From assembly GCF_050003625.1 (NCBI RefSeq), contig NC_134398.1:67092891-67156890 (forward strand): a stretch of 64,000 nucleotides of DNA. The letters run 5' to 3'. Both the position numbers and the translations under genes were made by a program. Numbering within the stretch: position 1 is the stretch's first letter; every line of letters begins with the position of its first letter. This document shows positions 34,084-48,100 of this stretch, one piece after another. The notes under the pieces are model-generated. The model was not told the origin of the DNA. It ran no database searches and saw nothing but the letters and a program-made list of their open reading frames with translations. The DNA is from Haematobia irritans. Lineage: Eukaryota > Arthropoda > Insecta > Diptera > Muscidae.

Positions 34084-34380
34084 CACTGAAAAAAAAACTA
34101 ATATGAAAAAAGTTTTGCTTAGCATAGAAGACGAATTTCTCTGATAGAGATTGTTTTCCTTTAATCAAAAGTCGAAAAATTTAGCAATGATGTTCTTTGG
34201 CGCTTCAAGTAAAATAAAGCTCTATTAAACTGAGGTTATTATGTCCTAAAAGAATGGTACTTCAATTTAATTGAAATCGTCCTTAAAATCGACGACGATA
34301 ATTTGATTAAAATGTTAAAACATATTTAAAAATAGAACATGTCTTTCAAAGCTTTATTTTTCGCATGCTTTTCAAATGTC
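34084..34380 (+). repeat. Family B MITE fragment (CACTGAAAAAAA end)
   Basis: It starts CACTGAAAAAAAAACTAATA after TA (34082-34083). It shares TTTTGCTTAGCATAGAAGACG and CATTTCTCT-like words with 56660-56720 and 58535-58580. The right end grades into the family G copy. Confidence 0.55.
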
Positions 34381-35460
34381 AATCAGATCGGATGAGATTT
34401 GCTTCTCAAAGAGGCTCCGCAAGCACAGTTGTTAGAATTCTACCAACATTGGAAGATTTTTTACTGTTTGAATTCTTCATGTTTTGGGAGATTTTGCTAA
34501 ATATGACTCTCCATAAATTTTCTCTATAAATAAAGTATTGACAAAATTTTCTATAGAAATAAAATTTTAACAAAATTTTCTATAGAAATAAAATTTTGAC
34601 AAAATTATATATAATAGAGATATAATTTTCACAAATATTTTTCTTGTAGTTTTTTGGAAAATTTTACCCAAATTTTGATTACTTTCGGTTCGAGTGGTAA
34701 CTGTGTCCGCAAGCCAAATCTGGGGATCGGTTTATATGGGGGCTATATATAATTATGGACCGATATAAGCCAATTTTGCATAGTTGTTAGAGACTATGTA
34801 CCAACACCAAATACCAAATATAAATCGGATCGGATGAAATTTGACCTCGATCGGTTTATATGGGGGCTATAAATAATTATGGACCAATATGGGCCAATTT
34901 TTGCGTGGTTGTTAGAGGCTATATACTAACACCTCTAAGAGGCTCCGCGAGCCAAATCTACACGCAGAGAAGGAATATGATTACCCCGACCATGTTTCAA
35001 GAGCATTATGTTACTTTTTCACGGGAAACATGTAACATGTTTGTCGAAACTTTGTTATTTTCTCAGAAATTATATATCTGATTGCGGAAAGCATGCAATG
35101 TTTGTCGAGAAAAGAATATTTGTGCGACAAAAATGTTACATAGTCGCCGTGAAAAAGTAACATGGTGCTCTTGAAGCATGTTGTAGGTGATCATATTCCT
35201 TCTCTGGGTGTGGGGGTCGGTTTATATGAGGGCTATACGTAAAAGTAGTCCGATATGGCTCATTTGCAATACCATCCGACCTACATCAATAATAAATACT
35301 TGTCCCAAGTTTTAAGTCGATAGCTTGTGTTGTTCGGAAGTTGGCTTAATTTCAACAGATCGACTCAGAATTTCACCACGATAATTCCATCAGAATAAAT
35401 GTACTTTATGGGGTCTTAGACCAATATTTCGATGTGTCCTATGGTAGAAGCTATAAATAG
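34381..35460 (-). repeat. Family G DINE-like element, third copy, interrupted by a MITE
   Basis: It carries the TTCTATAGAAATAAAATTTTG run (34525-34620), a few core units (GATCGGTTTATATGGGGGCT at 34725 and 34852), the palindromic MITE at 34961-35210, then the unique block (GACCTACATCAATAA, TCGATAGCTTGTGTTGTTCG, AATTTCACC) and a worn 5' end near 35450. Same orientation as 28566-30371. A piece of another repeat (GTTAGAATTCTACCAACATTG) sits at 34430-34510. Confidence 0.65.
34961..35210. mobile_element. 250-bp palindromic MITE (family E), copy 2
   Basis: CACGCAGAGAAGGAATATG... to ...CATATTCCTTCTCTGGGTG, preceded by TA at 34959-34960; the right TA is mutated to TG. Exactly 250 bp like the other two copies. 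It sits in family G DNA, as does copy 1. Confidence 0.85.
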
Positions 35461-37585
35461 TGTAAGTTCCAAACTTAAGTAATTCACATACCAAATTTCA
35501 ATCGTATCGGATGAAATTTGCTCTTCCAAGATCCACCGGAAGTGAAATCTAGGGGTCGGTTTATATGGAGAATTCACCAAAAGTTTACAATTGAAATTTC
35601 AATTAATTTAAAACAAAATATTCAATTAAAAAAATTAATTAGTTCAACGAAATTTTTAATTGAAACAAAAATCAATCACAAAAATTAATTGTATCAATTA
35701 ATTTGTTAATTCGAAGAATTAATTTTTTAATTTAATGATTGCTACTGTAATTTCTGTGATTGAAGACATTTTAATTTAAACTTAATAGGATCAATAAATT
35801 CCATGATTGAAGACAAACAATATTTGTTTTTGTGAAGTCAACAGTTATACGGATAGCTGCGTTTGGGTAGTATATTCAATATTAACTTTACATTTTATAT
35901 TAATATATAACTAGTGGAAAATCATTAATAAGTTTTGAAATTCTGGGGGTTTGTACGTTTGTGCATATTCTATGATTTATAAATCTATTTTATTTTCATT
36001 ACAAATCCTTGAAAATTTAAAGGTTTCACAAGCGTCTATACCTCTAAAACAAATTGCATGTTGTCAAGCACTTTGGCACTAAAGCTTTTACTCCTATCTG
36101 TTTAAGTGCCAAGAGACACGTATTAATATTTTTTATTTATATTTCAAAATAGTGATGAGAAACATGTAAGCTCTGATGATAATTAATAAAAATATATAAA
36201 AAATATTATTTATGTCATAAATAAGAAAAAAATATATCTACGTCATGAATATATGAATTGCTATTGCTGAAATAAAAATAAATGAAAACATTGTCATTCT
36301 GCCAAAACGCAAAACGCCTTCATTTGATTAAATGTTAATTCCCTTGAACATTAATTTGTGATAAAAAACAAAAAAAAAAAAAACAAAACAACTTAGAGAC
36401 AACAGAAAAAATGTTAAATATTAGCAATAATTTATCACAAATGATTTTCTTTCATTCCCATTTTTTTATAAATAAACGCTATAGCTATTTTGTGTCCGCA
36501 TTATTTTCTTTAATTTATTGATTTATTATTTTCTGTCCATTGTCGTATCGTAAATTTTCTCTTAAAGTTTTTTTATTATATCCGGAGCAAATGACATGAC
36601 AATTTAAGTCACAATTTCTTTTTAGTGAGACATGTTTTAATACCTCAAAGAAATTTTAGAAAATAGCGCAAACGGATTTCTGTGAATCCCCAAAGACTTT
36701 AAAACTTTTGTTTATGGTTATGTTTTTGGTGGTCAACTGATAGTTTCACAACTTTTCATATTTATTCAAGTCTCTTATCATGCAAAATGATAGGTTTTTA
36801 ATGTTTTTTCCACTTCAGAATAAATATATGCTACTTTGGTATATATGTATATTTTAATGTGAATTAAACTATCATAAACAATTATTGGGTATAAATAAAA
36901 ACACACAAAATAAAATATGAAGATAAAACAGATTTATGAGCAAAATATAAAACGAGCGAAATCTAAATAAAAGGAATGGTCTTTGAAAAGTGGTGAAAAT
37001 GCAAAATTTGGCATATATGCCAAGTTTCAAGTTCATAACTTGTTTTGTGTGGAAGTTAGCGTTGTTTCTACAGAGGAACGGACGGACAGACATCGCTACA
37101 ACGACTCAGAATTTCACCAGGACACAGATATATATGGGTTCAGAAACTAATATTTCGATGTGCTAACCTCCTTTGGTAAAGGATATAAAGAATGACACAA
37201 ATTGTGACACATTTTTTTAATGAAGTAAATACAAGTAAAGTCAAAAGTTACACCTTGCACCCCTATATATACCAACATTTTTGATAGCATCTTAACTCCT
37301 TTAAATTTGTTGGAGCTATATAAAGGCTTATATTCCAATAGACAATTATCGTGGTCCTATGAATTATTGCTAAGTAGCAGTGGCGATTTTAAAATAATAT
37401 AGGCTAGATCCCGCCATGATAGGTGGTAATTTTTGGGGTTTGTGACAATATTTGGCCACATCAAGCGACATCTACGCAAGCCGGAGCTTTAACTAAATCT
37501 TATCCAATTCTGTGGAAAGTCTGGGGAAATTATCGCCGACGCCTAAATCGGAAGAATATATGGCACTTTACCTAAATCTGATCCG
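35461..37585. other. AT-rich noncoding DNA with a family G 5'-end piece at about 37010-37190
   Basis: 35580-35830 is a run of AATTAATT-rich words with no match elsewhere. At 37018-37190 the words GCCAAGTTTCAAGTTCATAA, GGAAGTTAGCGTTGTTTC, CTCAGAATTTCACCAGGA and AATATTTCGATGTG are the family G unique block, minus-oriented. No gene is supported. Confidence 0.45.
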
Positions 37586-37587
37586 TA

Positions 37588-38120
37588 CACAGAGAATACA
37601 GATTGGTTGTGACAATCGAATTTATTGCCAACCTCCTTTTGGCAGTTGTAGCAACTACCAGTTGGCAGTTGTGCCACCCGACTGATTCGGTCGACACAAC
37701 CAATATCTCATATGGTGTTGGTTGGGTCTGCCGACGATATCGGTTGTTGCTACCTTCATCATTCGATGGTGCTGCCCGACCTTAATAGTGCTCGTTACCA
37801 AATTAAAAACCAATTTTGACCCAGTTAAATATTATATTTTATTTTATTAAAATATTACACTTAGTTTAAATATATTTAATTTAGAATATAAATAAATATA
37901 CACACATATTATACTATTATATAATATTTTACATCTGTTAAAGTCTAAATTAAAATTGTTATTGAGAAAGTGTGCCATATATACCACCCAGCAGGGATAG
38001 GAGTCATCAGCATCTCCGCAGATAATTTTCTAAAATAAAAAATAATAAAACATAGTACATATATACATTGAGGAAAAACTTTAATCTGGAATAAAATGGT
38101 GAAATATTAGACCATTATTA
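37588..38120 (+). repeat. Family F element, second copy
   Basis: It starts CACAGAGAATACAGATTGG after TA (37586-37587). The inverted partner is at 545-696. The AT-rich continuation (37800-37930) also resembles 380-480 inverted. A possible far end lies near 39235. The 60-codon frame at 37603-37785 is repeat-derived. Confidence 0.55.
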
Positions 38121-38126
38121 TGCCAC

Positions 38127-38504
38127 CCCAGCAAAAAATGGAGCACTATTTCAGCAGGATTGTAAGGGAGAGAGGCAGAACCAATTGCATAAAAAACAAC
38201 TGAATCAGCGCTGATTTTTGTGGGCGATGTCCTGATTTAGAGCAGCTTCTACATAGCGCTGATATAATTGCTCATTTTAATAGAAATATTGGTCAGAAGT
38301 GATATAAAATATTGAGTATAGCATTGAAGGCGTGAAGCATCTTTCATGCATCTATACTGCATGAATTGGTTGTAATAACGCAAACGAATGATCATAACCT
38401 ACTTTGATTACTCGTTTACGTTATTGCCACCGATTCATGCAGTGTGTTATTGTATGCAAAAAAGCGCAACTAAAGTCTTACTGCGGAAGTATTTTTTTGC
38501 TGGG
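38127..38504 (+). mobile_element. Family C MITE (CCCAGCAAAAAA ends), copy 2
   Basis: CCCAGCAAAAAATGGAGC at the left and TTTTTTTGCTGGG at the right form inverted ends. 378 bp, co-linear with 18739-19149. A clear target duplication cannot be set (AC on each side is possible). Confidence 0.78.
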
Positions 38505-39285
38505 ACATAAGTAAATTAATCGTAATCTGAAATCTGTGTGATATACATAAATGGGAACCAAAGTTTCCATTCATGATTAGCAGGATCTTCCCAAAGGAAT
38601 AAACGGTAGGAAGAGATAGATCGCTAGAGAATCTATCTCAACATGTCAGAAACGATACTACGTGTATCCAGATTTTTTTGAGAATAAAATAATTTATACT
38701 CTGACCAAAACTGGACAAATACATAAAAACAAATTAAACTTACCCAATTTGCTTCCACTGTTAACTCCTTGCAAGTTCTTCTATACATTCATTAGGGCGT
38801 ATTTTTCATTAGGTCCTCATAAAATTAGATACTGAAGTTCACTTTTGAGTTCTTCGCCGGTTCCATGAAGTTTTGTGTATTACATTAAATTAATCCATTT
38901 GACATAATATAAGCAAATTCCGTGGATTATCAGTAATATTTTTCAATGAGATCCATAGTAAATGCCGAAAAGGCCAGGCAGAAAATTCGTCGTTATATTT
39001 TTCTATTTATAAACATATATCTTTTCTCGACTTAAGAAATTTTAATATTGACATTTGAATATCTTCAATTTATATTCGGCTGTGGCAACCGTATGTAAAT
39101 TATAATTACTAAATTACAGCCATGAAATTCTATTAAGGAAGGTTGTACCAACCAATTTCATGCAAACAATTTCAAAATAGATACATTTGGTTGCTACAAC
39201 TATTTATCGTAAAACACGAAGGAAAATCTGTTATAACAGTTGTCTAATGATTGAGTAGATGAAAATATAGTTGCAAATAGAGAGA
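38505..39285. other. Noncoding DNA; repeat similar to 1-120 near 39110-39235
   Basis: 39120-39215 shares, inverted, the GTAGCAACCAAATGT/ACCAACC words of the window's first 60 bp, and may be the far end of the family F copy begun at 37588. The rest is not recognised. Confidence 0.35.
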
Positions 39286-40482
<1,197 letters not shown>

Positions 40483-40495
40483 TAAATGTATTTTT

Positions 40496-41726
40496 ATACC
40501 CTGCGCCACACTGTGGAACAAGGTATTATAAGTTAGTGCATATGTTTGTAACACCCAGAAGGAGACGAAATAGACACACGGTGTCTTTGGCAAAAATGCT
40601 CAGGGTGGGCTCCTGAGTCGATATAGCCATGTCCGTCTGTCCGTGAACATGTTTTTGTAATCAAAGTCTAGGTCGCAGTTTTATTCCAATCGACTTCAAA
40701 TTTGGCACAAGTATGTGTTTTGGCTCAGAATATAACCCTATTGATTTTGTAAGAAATCGGTTCAGATTTAGATATAGCTCCCATATATATATTTCGCCCG
40801 ATATGGACTTATATGGCCCCAGAAGCCAGAGTTTTACCTAATTTGCTTAAAATTTTGCACAAGAAGAACAATTAGTACTATAGTCAAGTCTGCCAAATTT
40901 TATTGAAATCGGTTCAGATTTAGATATAGCACCCATATATACCGTTCGCCCGATTTACACTCATATGACCACAATGGCCAATCTTTGACTCCGATTTAAT
41001 TGAAATTTTGCACAGGGACTATAATTAGCAATGTAGCTATGCGTGCCAAATTTGGTTGAAGTCGGTTTAGATTTAGATATATCCCCCATATATATGTTTT
41101 TCTGATTTCGACAAAAATGGTAAAAATACCAACATTTTCCTTGTAAAATCGCCACTGACCACAATGGCCAATCTTTGACTCCGATTTAATTGAAATTTTG
41201 CACAGGGACTATAATTAGCAATGTAGCTATGAGTGCCAAATTTGGTTGAAATCGGTTTAGATTTAGATATATCCCCCATATATATGTTTTTCTGATTTCG
41301 ACAAAAATGGTCAAAATACCAACATTTTCCTTGTAAAATCGCCACTGTTTAGTCGAACAGTTGTAAAAATTACACTAATTTTCCTATACTTCTAATACAT
41401 ATATATCGGCCGATGAATCATAAATAAACTATTGCGAAGTTTCCTCAAAATTGCTTCAGATTTAAATGTTTCCCATATTTATACCCTACGCCACACTGTG
41501 GCGCATTTTTTTACTAACATTGTGTTCCACCCTAGTGCATTGACCGACTTAAATTTTGAGTATATAGATTTTGTAGAAGTCTATCAAATTCTGTCCAGGT
41601 CGAGTGATATTTAAATGTATGTATTTAGGACAAACCTTTATATATGGTATCGAAAATTTAGATCTACAAAGTGGTGCAGGGTATAATATAGTCGGCTTCG
41701 CCCGACTTTAGACTTTCCTTTCTTGT
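40496..41726 (+). mobile_element. Family K DINE-like element, copy 2, with 190-bp core duplication
   Basis: 5' end TTATACCCTGCGCCACACTG; 3' side has the complementary GTGGTGCAGGGTATAAT, followed by a hairpin AGTCGGCTTCGCCCGACT and a tail ending TTTCTTG. The core contains AAATCGGTTCAGATTTAGATATAGC-type units. 40968-41157 and 41158-41347 are a tandem duplication of 190 bp with about three differences. Same architecture as family G (inverted subtermini, tandem core, 3' hairpin, TTG end) but different sequence. Confidence 0.65.
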
Positions 41727-43117
41727 TTAAATTGATTTTACGAAAATTTTAATTAACCTTAAATTGTTATCTTCATTTCACCGAAATGGGATCCTTAAAA
41801 GTATCGGTTCAGGAGAAAATCCTTTTAACCTACTAGAGAAAATTTCAATTGAATATTTTCGTGCAGCTCAGGTGCTCAAAATTATAGATATATGTCAGAA
41901 CGCATGGACAGTGAATCCTGGATCTTTGTTTCAACCTAAACTTATAATTAGTTTTAGTTAAAATGGAATCATAAAGGGAAGAATGTTGAAAAAAGCCTCT
42001 ATTAATGGGCGATCATGTTCTGGTGGTCTGAATTTTTTTTGTTTAACCTAGAATATGAGGTCAACTTAAAATGTAAATCTTTTAATGAAAAGGATTTAGG
42101 TTAGCCTATTGTGTTTGTTTTTTCAGTAAAATATTAATAGCAATATACCATGTACCGTAAATCACACACATTGATTTCCCCAATTTCCCCACTCATTCAA
42201 TTTTGTTAATTTATTTTTTATTTATTTATTTTTTGTTTTTGCCAATTAATATTTCATATGTGGGAGTTTTTCTAGCATATCTGCTTTCATTTTATTTTAT
42301 TTTCATTGTTTATGTATTCGTTCGACTTTCATTCAAACGCTTCTTGCTAGCTCAATGCCTCGTTTATTCACTCAAATATGTGATGAACAAACAAATGATG
42401 ACACTGACAGCTGTCAAGTTGAGTTTATTTGATTTTATTAAAATTAATTATGGCCCAAATGTCATTAATCATTGATATTGGAATAGCATTATTGATTTGC
42501 CAAAGGCAATGAGAGAATGGCATGGTAAGTGGTTTTGTGGCGTATGACGTCTTGACTAACGTTTGTGATTCCATCATTTTTGTTTTAAACAATTTATGGT
42601 ATATTTGTTCCATTTTAAAATTCATTAGAAGATGTGATGAGTAATTCTGAGCAATTTTTTTTTTTTAAGTTTTAATAATTTTTTATCGACTATAAATTTC
42701 TAAAGCGAAAATCGAAAAAAACGACTGTTATAATAAATAATACATTGTTCATAATATATATGTACATATTTTATACAGCTACAACCAGAGATAGTCCGAG
42801 TGGCAATTTCTACGGTGGGAAAGTTGTAAACGTCGAAAACGTCATATACCTGTATAAAATATAGAAAACGTATTAAATGTAAGTACACGATACTTAGGTT
42901 TGATTTCAAACTACTTTTAAATTTTAAATTTTTCCAGAGAAACAGGCATTTGGAAAACTTCTGAATGCAACGTTTCAAGACGATAGCTTGTTTCTTTCGG
43001 AAGTTAGCGTGATTTCAACAGACGGACCTCACTAGATCGGCTTAGAATTTCACCAGGACAAAAATATAAAAATGACATGCATCAAACTTTGGAGATAGTT
43101 TTCCAGAACCAAGCATA
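41727..43117. other. AT-rich noncoding DNA with a family G scrap at 42965-43080
   Basis: 42970-43070 contains GATAGCTTGTTTCTTTCGG, GTTAGCGTGATTTCAACAGA and AGAATTTCACCAGGA from the family G unique block. The T-rich frame at 42203-42475 (90 codons, hydrophobic) reflects composition. No gene. Confidence 0.45.
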
Positions 43118-43565
43118 CACTGAAAGAAAATATTTACGTAGTATTAAAGATTACGCAAACTAAATTTTAGAATGCGCAATTTACAAAATATTACAGACAA
43201 GTTTCTTTAAATAGTGAAATTTTAATTACAGTAAAGTTTATAATCTTTGTCTACAATTTTTTCAGTTTATATTTTTTCAATAAATTTAGGAATTTTTTTT
43301 TTTTGTAAATTTGCATCCCTTCGTTAAAGTCGCATAGTTTTGAATTAAGGCAAATTTTCCTTAAAGTAAAGGAACACCTTTTTGATTTAAAGAAGTCGTC
43401 CTTAAATTTACTGATATAGAGAATTTTTCGATTTAAGATAAAAACGCTTCGAATATATGCTAAAATTTATTTGAGGATTTTGCATCTTTGGTTAAATTTT
43501 TTTTTTTTTTTTGGAATTAAGAAAACATTTTTTACTTTCAAGTATCCGTTATAATTTGGATTTTT
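43118..43565 (-). mobile_element. Family B MITE, copy inverted to 10540-10944
   Basis: It starts CACTGAAAGAAAATATTTAC after TA at 43116-43117. Co-linear in reverse with 10540-10944. The right end is not sharply defined and abuts the gypsy leader at about 43578. Confidence 0.6.
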
Positions 43566-43577
43566 ATTGAATACTAA

Positions 43578-44780
43578 AAGAACGTAACTTATCGACACGC
43601 CTGCTACAACTGCCTATTGAGCGTTTTTCACAAATCAACGACAGCCATGCCGTCAAGCTACGTAAAGTAGAAAATGACATATAACCCTGAGGCAGGATTT
43701 TCCTCAGTTTTGTTCAGTTGCAAGTACTTAATTAGCCATCTTACAACTCGGCCATCACTGTCCTCAGTGATCATGGCTCAATCTTCATTTACAGAAAACT
43801 TCGCTTCCACAGAATGAACAAACCGCTCAACCTGAAATATGTCCAGGGAACACTAAATTAATCAACGCTCAATGTGAATCAACATCACAGAGCCGCTCAA
43901 CCTGGCAAGAACCAGGGAACAAAATTGAGCAAACCATCGCTCAATGTGGAATACCTCCACAGAGCCGCTCAACCTAGTAATGACCAGGGAATAAAATCCA
44001 AACTCCATCAACCTGGAATACATCCAGGAAACAAACTTTCGCTCAACCTGTCCAATTCCAATTGAGCAACCAATGTTATACTTACGACCTTACCATAAGT
44101 GCATGAAACCAAAACAATCCATTCCAATTCGGGTATGAGACCTCACAGTTTCTTTGTTGTTCCATAACAGACAAATGCGATTCGGTAAAACCCAATAGCT
44201 CCAATGTCACGTCATTAATCTATGGATCCTTTACGCGGCACATCAACCTGAGCTTCAGCAGCTTTGAATAAGGTGGCTTGTCGTCCCAATTAAAAAAATT
44301 CTTAACACGCTCCACACTTATAATCCATTCACGAGGCGAAACTGAATCCGGACGTGATGGGCGAAATACAGGAACTAGTCTTTCGCATTCCTCAATGCCA
44401 CACCACATAACCACCGATGGAAACGCAACGACTGCCGACTCTTCGCCGGAGATAACGCTACTGATTCTGGATTTCGTTATATTTTCTAACTCCAACTCAT
44501 TGTTAGCCCTGTTGTGGGCAAATATATTCCTTTTTGAATTTTTCCTTTTGTAAAAAATGTCTATACCAATTTTTTTTTTACAGCTAAGATTTTCTTTTTT
44601 TGATATCCCACTTCTGATAAAAGAACGTAACTTATCGACACGCATGATACTACTGCCTATTGAACGTTTTTCACAAATCAACGACAGCCTACGTAAATTA
44701 GAAAATGACATATAACTCTGAGGCAGGATTTTCCTCAGTTTTGTTCAGTTGCAAGTACTTAATTAGCCATCTTACAATAC
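43578..44780 (-). repeat. Ty3/gypsy-like retrotransposon fragment with duplicated leader/gag start
   Basis: 43578-43766 and 44622-44778 are direct repeats, about 90% identical by eye, covering the sequence just before gag and its first codons (minus strand). Between them lie the gag fragment (44220-44711) and a C-rich block (43795-44070) built of degenerate repeats with the words CCGCTCAACCTG and CCAGGGAA. No LTR, protease, reverse transcriptase or integrase is seen nearby. Confidence 0.5.
44220..44711 (-). pseudogene. Gag N-terminal fragment, Ty3/gypsy-like
   Basis: A 163-codon minus-strand frame. The first part is basic and Ser-rich. The last 50 codons (REWIISVERVKNFFNW, then DDKPPYSKLLKLRL) fit the pattern at the start of the capsid-like domain of gypsy-type Gag: a Trp-containing helix, then GW/NWDD, then a leucine-rich helix. 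Full Gag is usually 300 codons or more, so the domain is cut off after its first helices. The frame stops where it meets non-Gag sequence at 44220. Family assignment rests on motif spacing only. Confidence 0.4.
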
Positions 44781-45049
44781 GATATCAATTGAATACGATG
44801 AGGAGTTCGATGTATCAGTGTCACATGGGAGTTGTCGCAATAAAATCTCATGGACCGAATTCTCATCTAAAGCGATTGGTGTCTACCGATGAAAATGGAT
44901 AATTTTGTGAGAATGTCTCCTTCTTTTTGTTAGCATTTTTGCGACATCAGTCCCAAAAATGTTGGAAGTATTTTGATTTATTTCACTTTTTTGGGGAATA
45001 GATTTACAAACTATTTTGAGGATTTATTTCATAATGAAGTAACACCCAA
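44781..45049. other. Noncoding DNA, nothing recognised
   Basis: No frame or repeat match is seen between the gypsy fragment and the family A half. Confidence 0.4.
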
Positions 45050-45140
45050 GGAACAGTGACCCCTCCAGGAAGGAAAACTTTGTTTAATTTTAGAAAATTT
45101 TTTCGAAACTGTATTACACACGCAGATGTTACGTCGATTT
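45050..45140 (+). repeat. Family A repeat, left half, split by the LINE
   Basis: CCTCCAGGAAGGAAAACTTTG, TTTAGAAAATTTT and GATGTTACGTCGATTTCA follow family A copy 1 (11110-11225). The continuation is found at 49320-49535. Confidence 0.55.
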
Positions 45141-48100
45141 CATTTTCATTTCATTTCATTTATTTATTTATAATCCAGAAGCCCCACCGGGCCTAAATGA
45201 TTACAAGTACTACAAATGACACTAAACTAACTTAACTAAAGAAAAATCTTAAAAAAAATAATGTGAATATTATAACAACTTTTAACACGAATAAAGACAA
45301 AATGTTTTAATTGGTAAAATATTGCTTATTTCCAAAGACAAGGATGACCAAATGTGAGCCAAAAGAGTTCAATTATATCAAAGCTTAGATAGAATTGTTT
45401 CTTTGAATCCGCCACATGACAAAGAGAAATTTCGAAGCTCATATGGAACAAGCGAATTCCAAAGCTTTACAGCCCTTACCTGAAAAGATCGCTGCATGAC
45501 CAGTGATCGGAACAGAGGCATAACAAGGGCAGAAGTTCTAACCGAATTGCAAAAAGCAAATTTAGAGCTCAAATACTGAGGACTATCGAACTTTATGGTT
45601 CTGTACAACAATTGGATAACTCTAAGATCGATAAATTTCTGGAAAGAGCAGCCAAGAAATTGTATCGTGTAAGGCGTAACATGTTGACGGTAATCCAAAT
45701 TGAATACGAAACGAACAATTCGATTAAAACAAACCTTTAATCTGTCCAAACTCCCTTGGGATGCACCGGACAATATTTCAAGCCCATACAAGATATGTGG
45801 TAATAATATCGTCATCCCTACTTTCCATCGGACATTGAAGGGTAACACAGAAGCAGTCGTATATATTCTCCGTAACAAAAAGGATATTCTAGCCATTAGC
45901 CTGTTAACATGACAATCAAACTTCAAATCAGCATCGATATAGAATCCCAAAATTTTCATTGAATGAACATTTACAATATCTAAATCACCTAGTGAAAAAT
46001 ACAAATTTCCGTGCCCGGAATAGTTAAAAGTTATTGATTTAGATTTTGTGGCATTTATCTGTATAAAATTAGAAGAACACCAGTTGTCTAGTCTAGAAAG
46101 CTCCTCATTCACCCTCCTCATAAAGTTTTCCACCCTATCCGGAGAGAAAGCCGCAAAAACCATCAAATCATCTGCATATAAATGTGCTCCCATAAATGTT
46201 AGTGAAGTAAATATGTCATTTATATATAATGAAAAAAACATTGGTCCTAAAATTGAGCCTTGGGGAACCCCTCTGTATATCATCCTCAATCTTGAGTTTG
46301 TCCCATTAACCTGAACATACTGAGTCCTTTCACAAATGAAACTTTTAATCAGTCGACATAAGCTCTTGGAAAATCCGAAATTCCGATATAGTTTATTGAG
46401 CAAAATCTCATGACTTATAGAATCAAATGCACGAGTAAGATCAAGACTAACAACAGCCACACATCTTCTCCTGTCTAACTCTTCTCGAATGGAATCGGTT
46501 ACACTTAACATTAAAGTCGTTGTGCTGTGTCCTCTTCGAAAACCAGACTGGTATGGAGAAAGCAAGTTTCTCTCTCGTATATGAGCAGATATCTGATCGT
46601 TAATGATGATCTCTAACACCTTAGATAAAGCAGGGAGAATGCTGATAGGACGAAAATCAGAGTATGAATTCGGAGAACTAACTTTCGGTACCGGGATTAC
46701 CCTTGCACGTTTCCAAACTTCCGGAAAGCACGAAGTCGTCATTATAGTATTGTATATGTGGACCAAGTGGCTTGCAATCGACGGAAAAATCATTTTGACA
46801 AATTTAAGGTGAATGTCATCACAGCCAACAGCATTTGTTTTTATTCCACATATTGCGGCCCAAATTTCTGTAACGTCAGTGTTACGAAGCGTGTATCCAT
46901 CATGCATTTCAGCAAATGCCGTCTCAAAGTCCATCGTGGGAGGACTAGATATCTGCGGCAACACAAAATGATCGTTACACCCATCTGGATCAATGTCATA
47001 CCCCCCACGATTACCACCTGTATACCCAAGTTTGCGGAGTTCCATCCACATATCCCTAGCCGAACAACTAGTAAAAAAATTGCGGAAATGTCTAGCCCTT
47101 TCTCTACGGATGATCCTCTTAAGCCGATTTCGGTATCTGCAAAATGTTTTCCAGTTGGAATCGTTGCGACATTCAACGTAAGCCCTATAAGCAAAATCCC
47201 TCAGCTGTCTAGCTGAATTAATAGCAGCACAAAAATACCAATCAATACGACCTGTTAAAACTATTTTCCTTTTTGGAACATGTGTATAACACTCTAAGTA
47301 AAATCTCATTAAAACATGCAATCTGGATATCAGGGTCATTTGTATAATATATTTCCCCAAAATCCGAGGCATCTAAATCTAACAGACAACTATTCAAATC
47401 CATAGCAGAATAGTCCCGTATCTCTATCCTACGAAGTGATTCTGTTTTCTCTACAGTGCACGAAATATAAACTGCAGCATGGTGGGAATTCAGTGCTGGA
47501 AACATAAATTGACCTTGCGAAGCTACCATATTCCAATCATTAACCAAATAATAGTCAATAAGGGAACATCTGTCCGTCCGAAAATTAAAATGTGTTGGCA
47601 AACAATTGTGTAGAATATGTAGACCATATTGCGAACAAAGATCTCTCAATTCTCCACCACCAGCGAAAAGATTAATATTGAAATCGCCAACCACAATTAC
47701 AGAACTATACTTAGAACAAAGCTCACCTACGACGTCCCAACAGCTTCTAATTCCACCATAAGGAAGATATATCACTCCAACAAGCACTTTATGTTTAGAG
47801 TTAAAATTTATCTCAATAAAAATTCCCTCCGATACACAATCATTCTTGATCTCATAAACAACTTTCGAACGCAATGTCTCTCTAACATACATGCAAACGC
47901 CGCCTCCACGACCGTCTAACCTATCCATTCTAAATAAACGGTATCCCGAAATATTTACCACTGAATTCGGCACGAACTCCTTCAACCATGATTCAGATAT
48001 AGCAATGATATCGAAAACTTTTCCCGCAAATACAGCTCTTATCTCTTCTATTTTAGTTGAACTCGGTCCAGGCACAATACTTTGTGCATTAAAATGGATA

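Noticed and set aside
42203..42475. 90-codon hydrophobic frame resembling a membrane protein
   Set aside because: It is driven by a T-rich stretch (Phe/Leu/Tyr codons); no signal peptide pattern followed by soluble domain, no homologue recognised.
46758..47216. 152-codon plus-strand frame
   Set aside because: It is the antisense shadow of the LINE ORF2 reverse transcriptase region.
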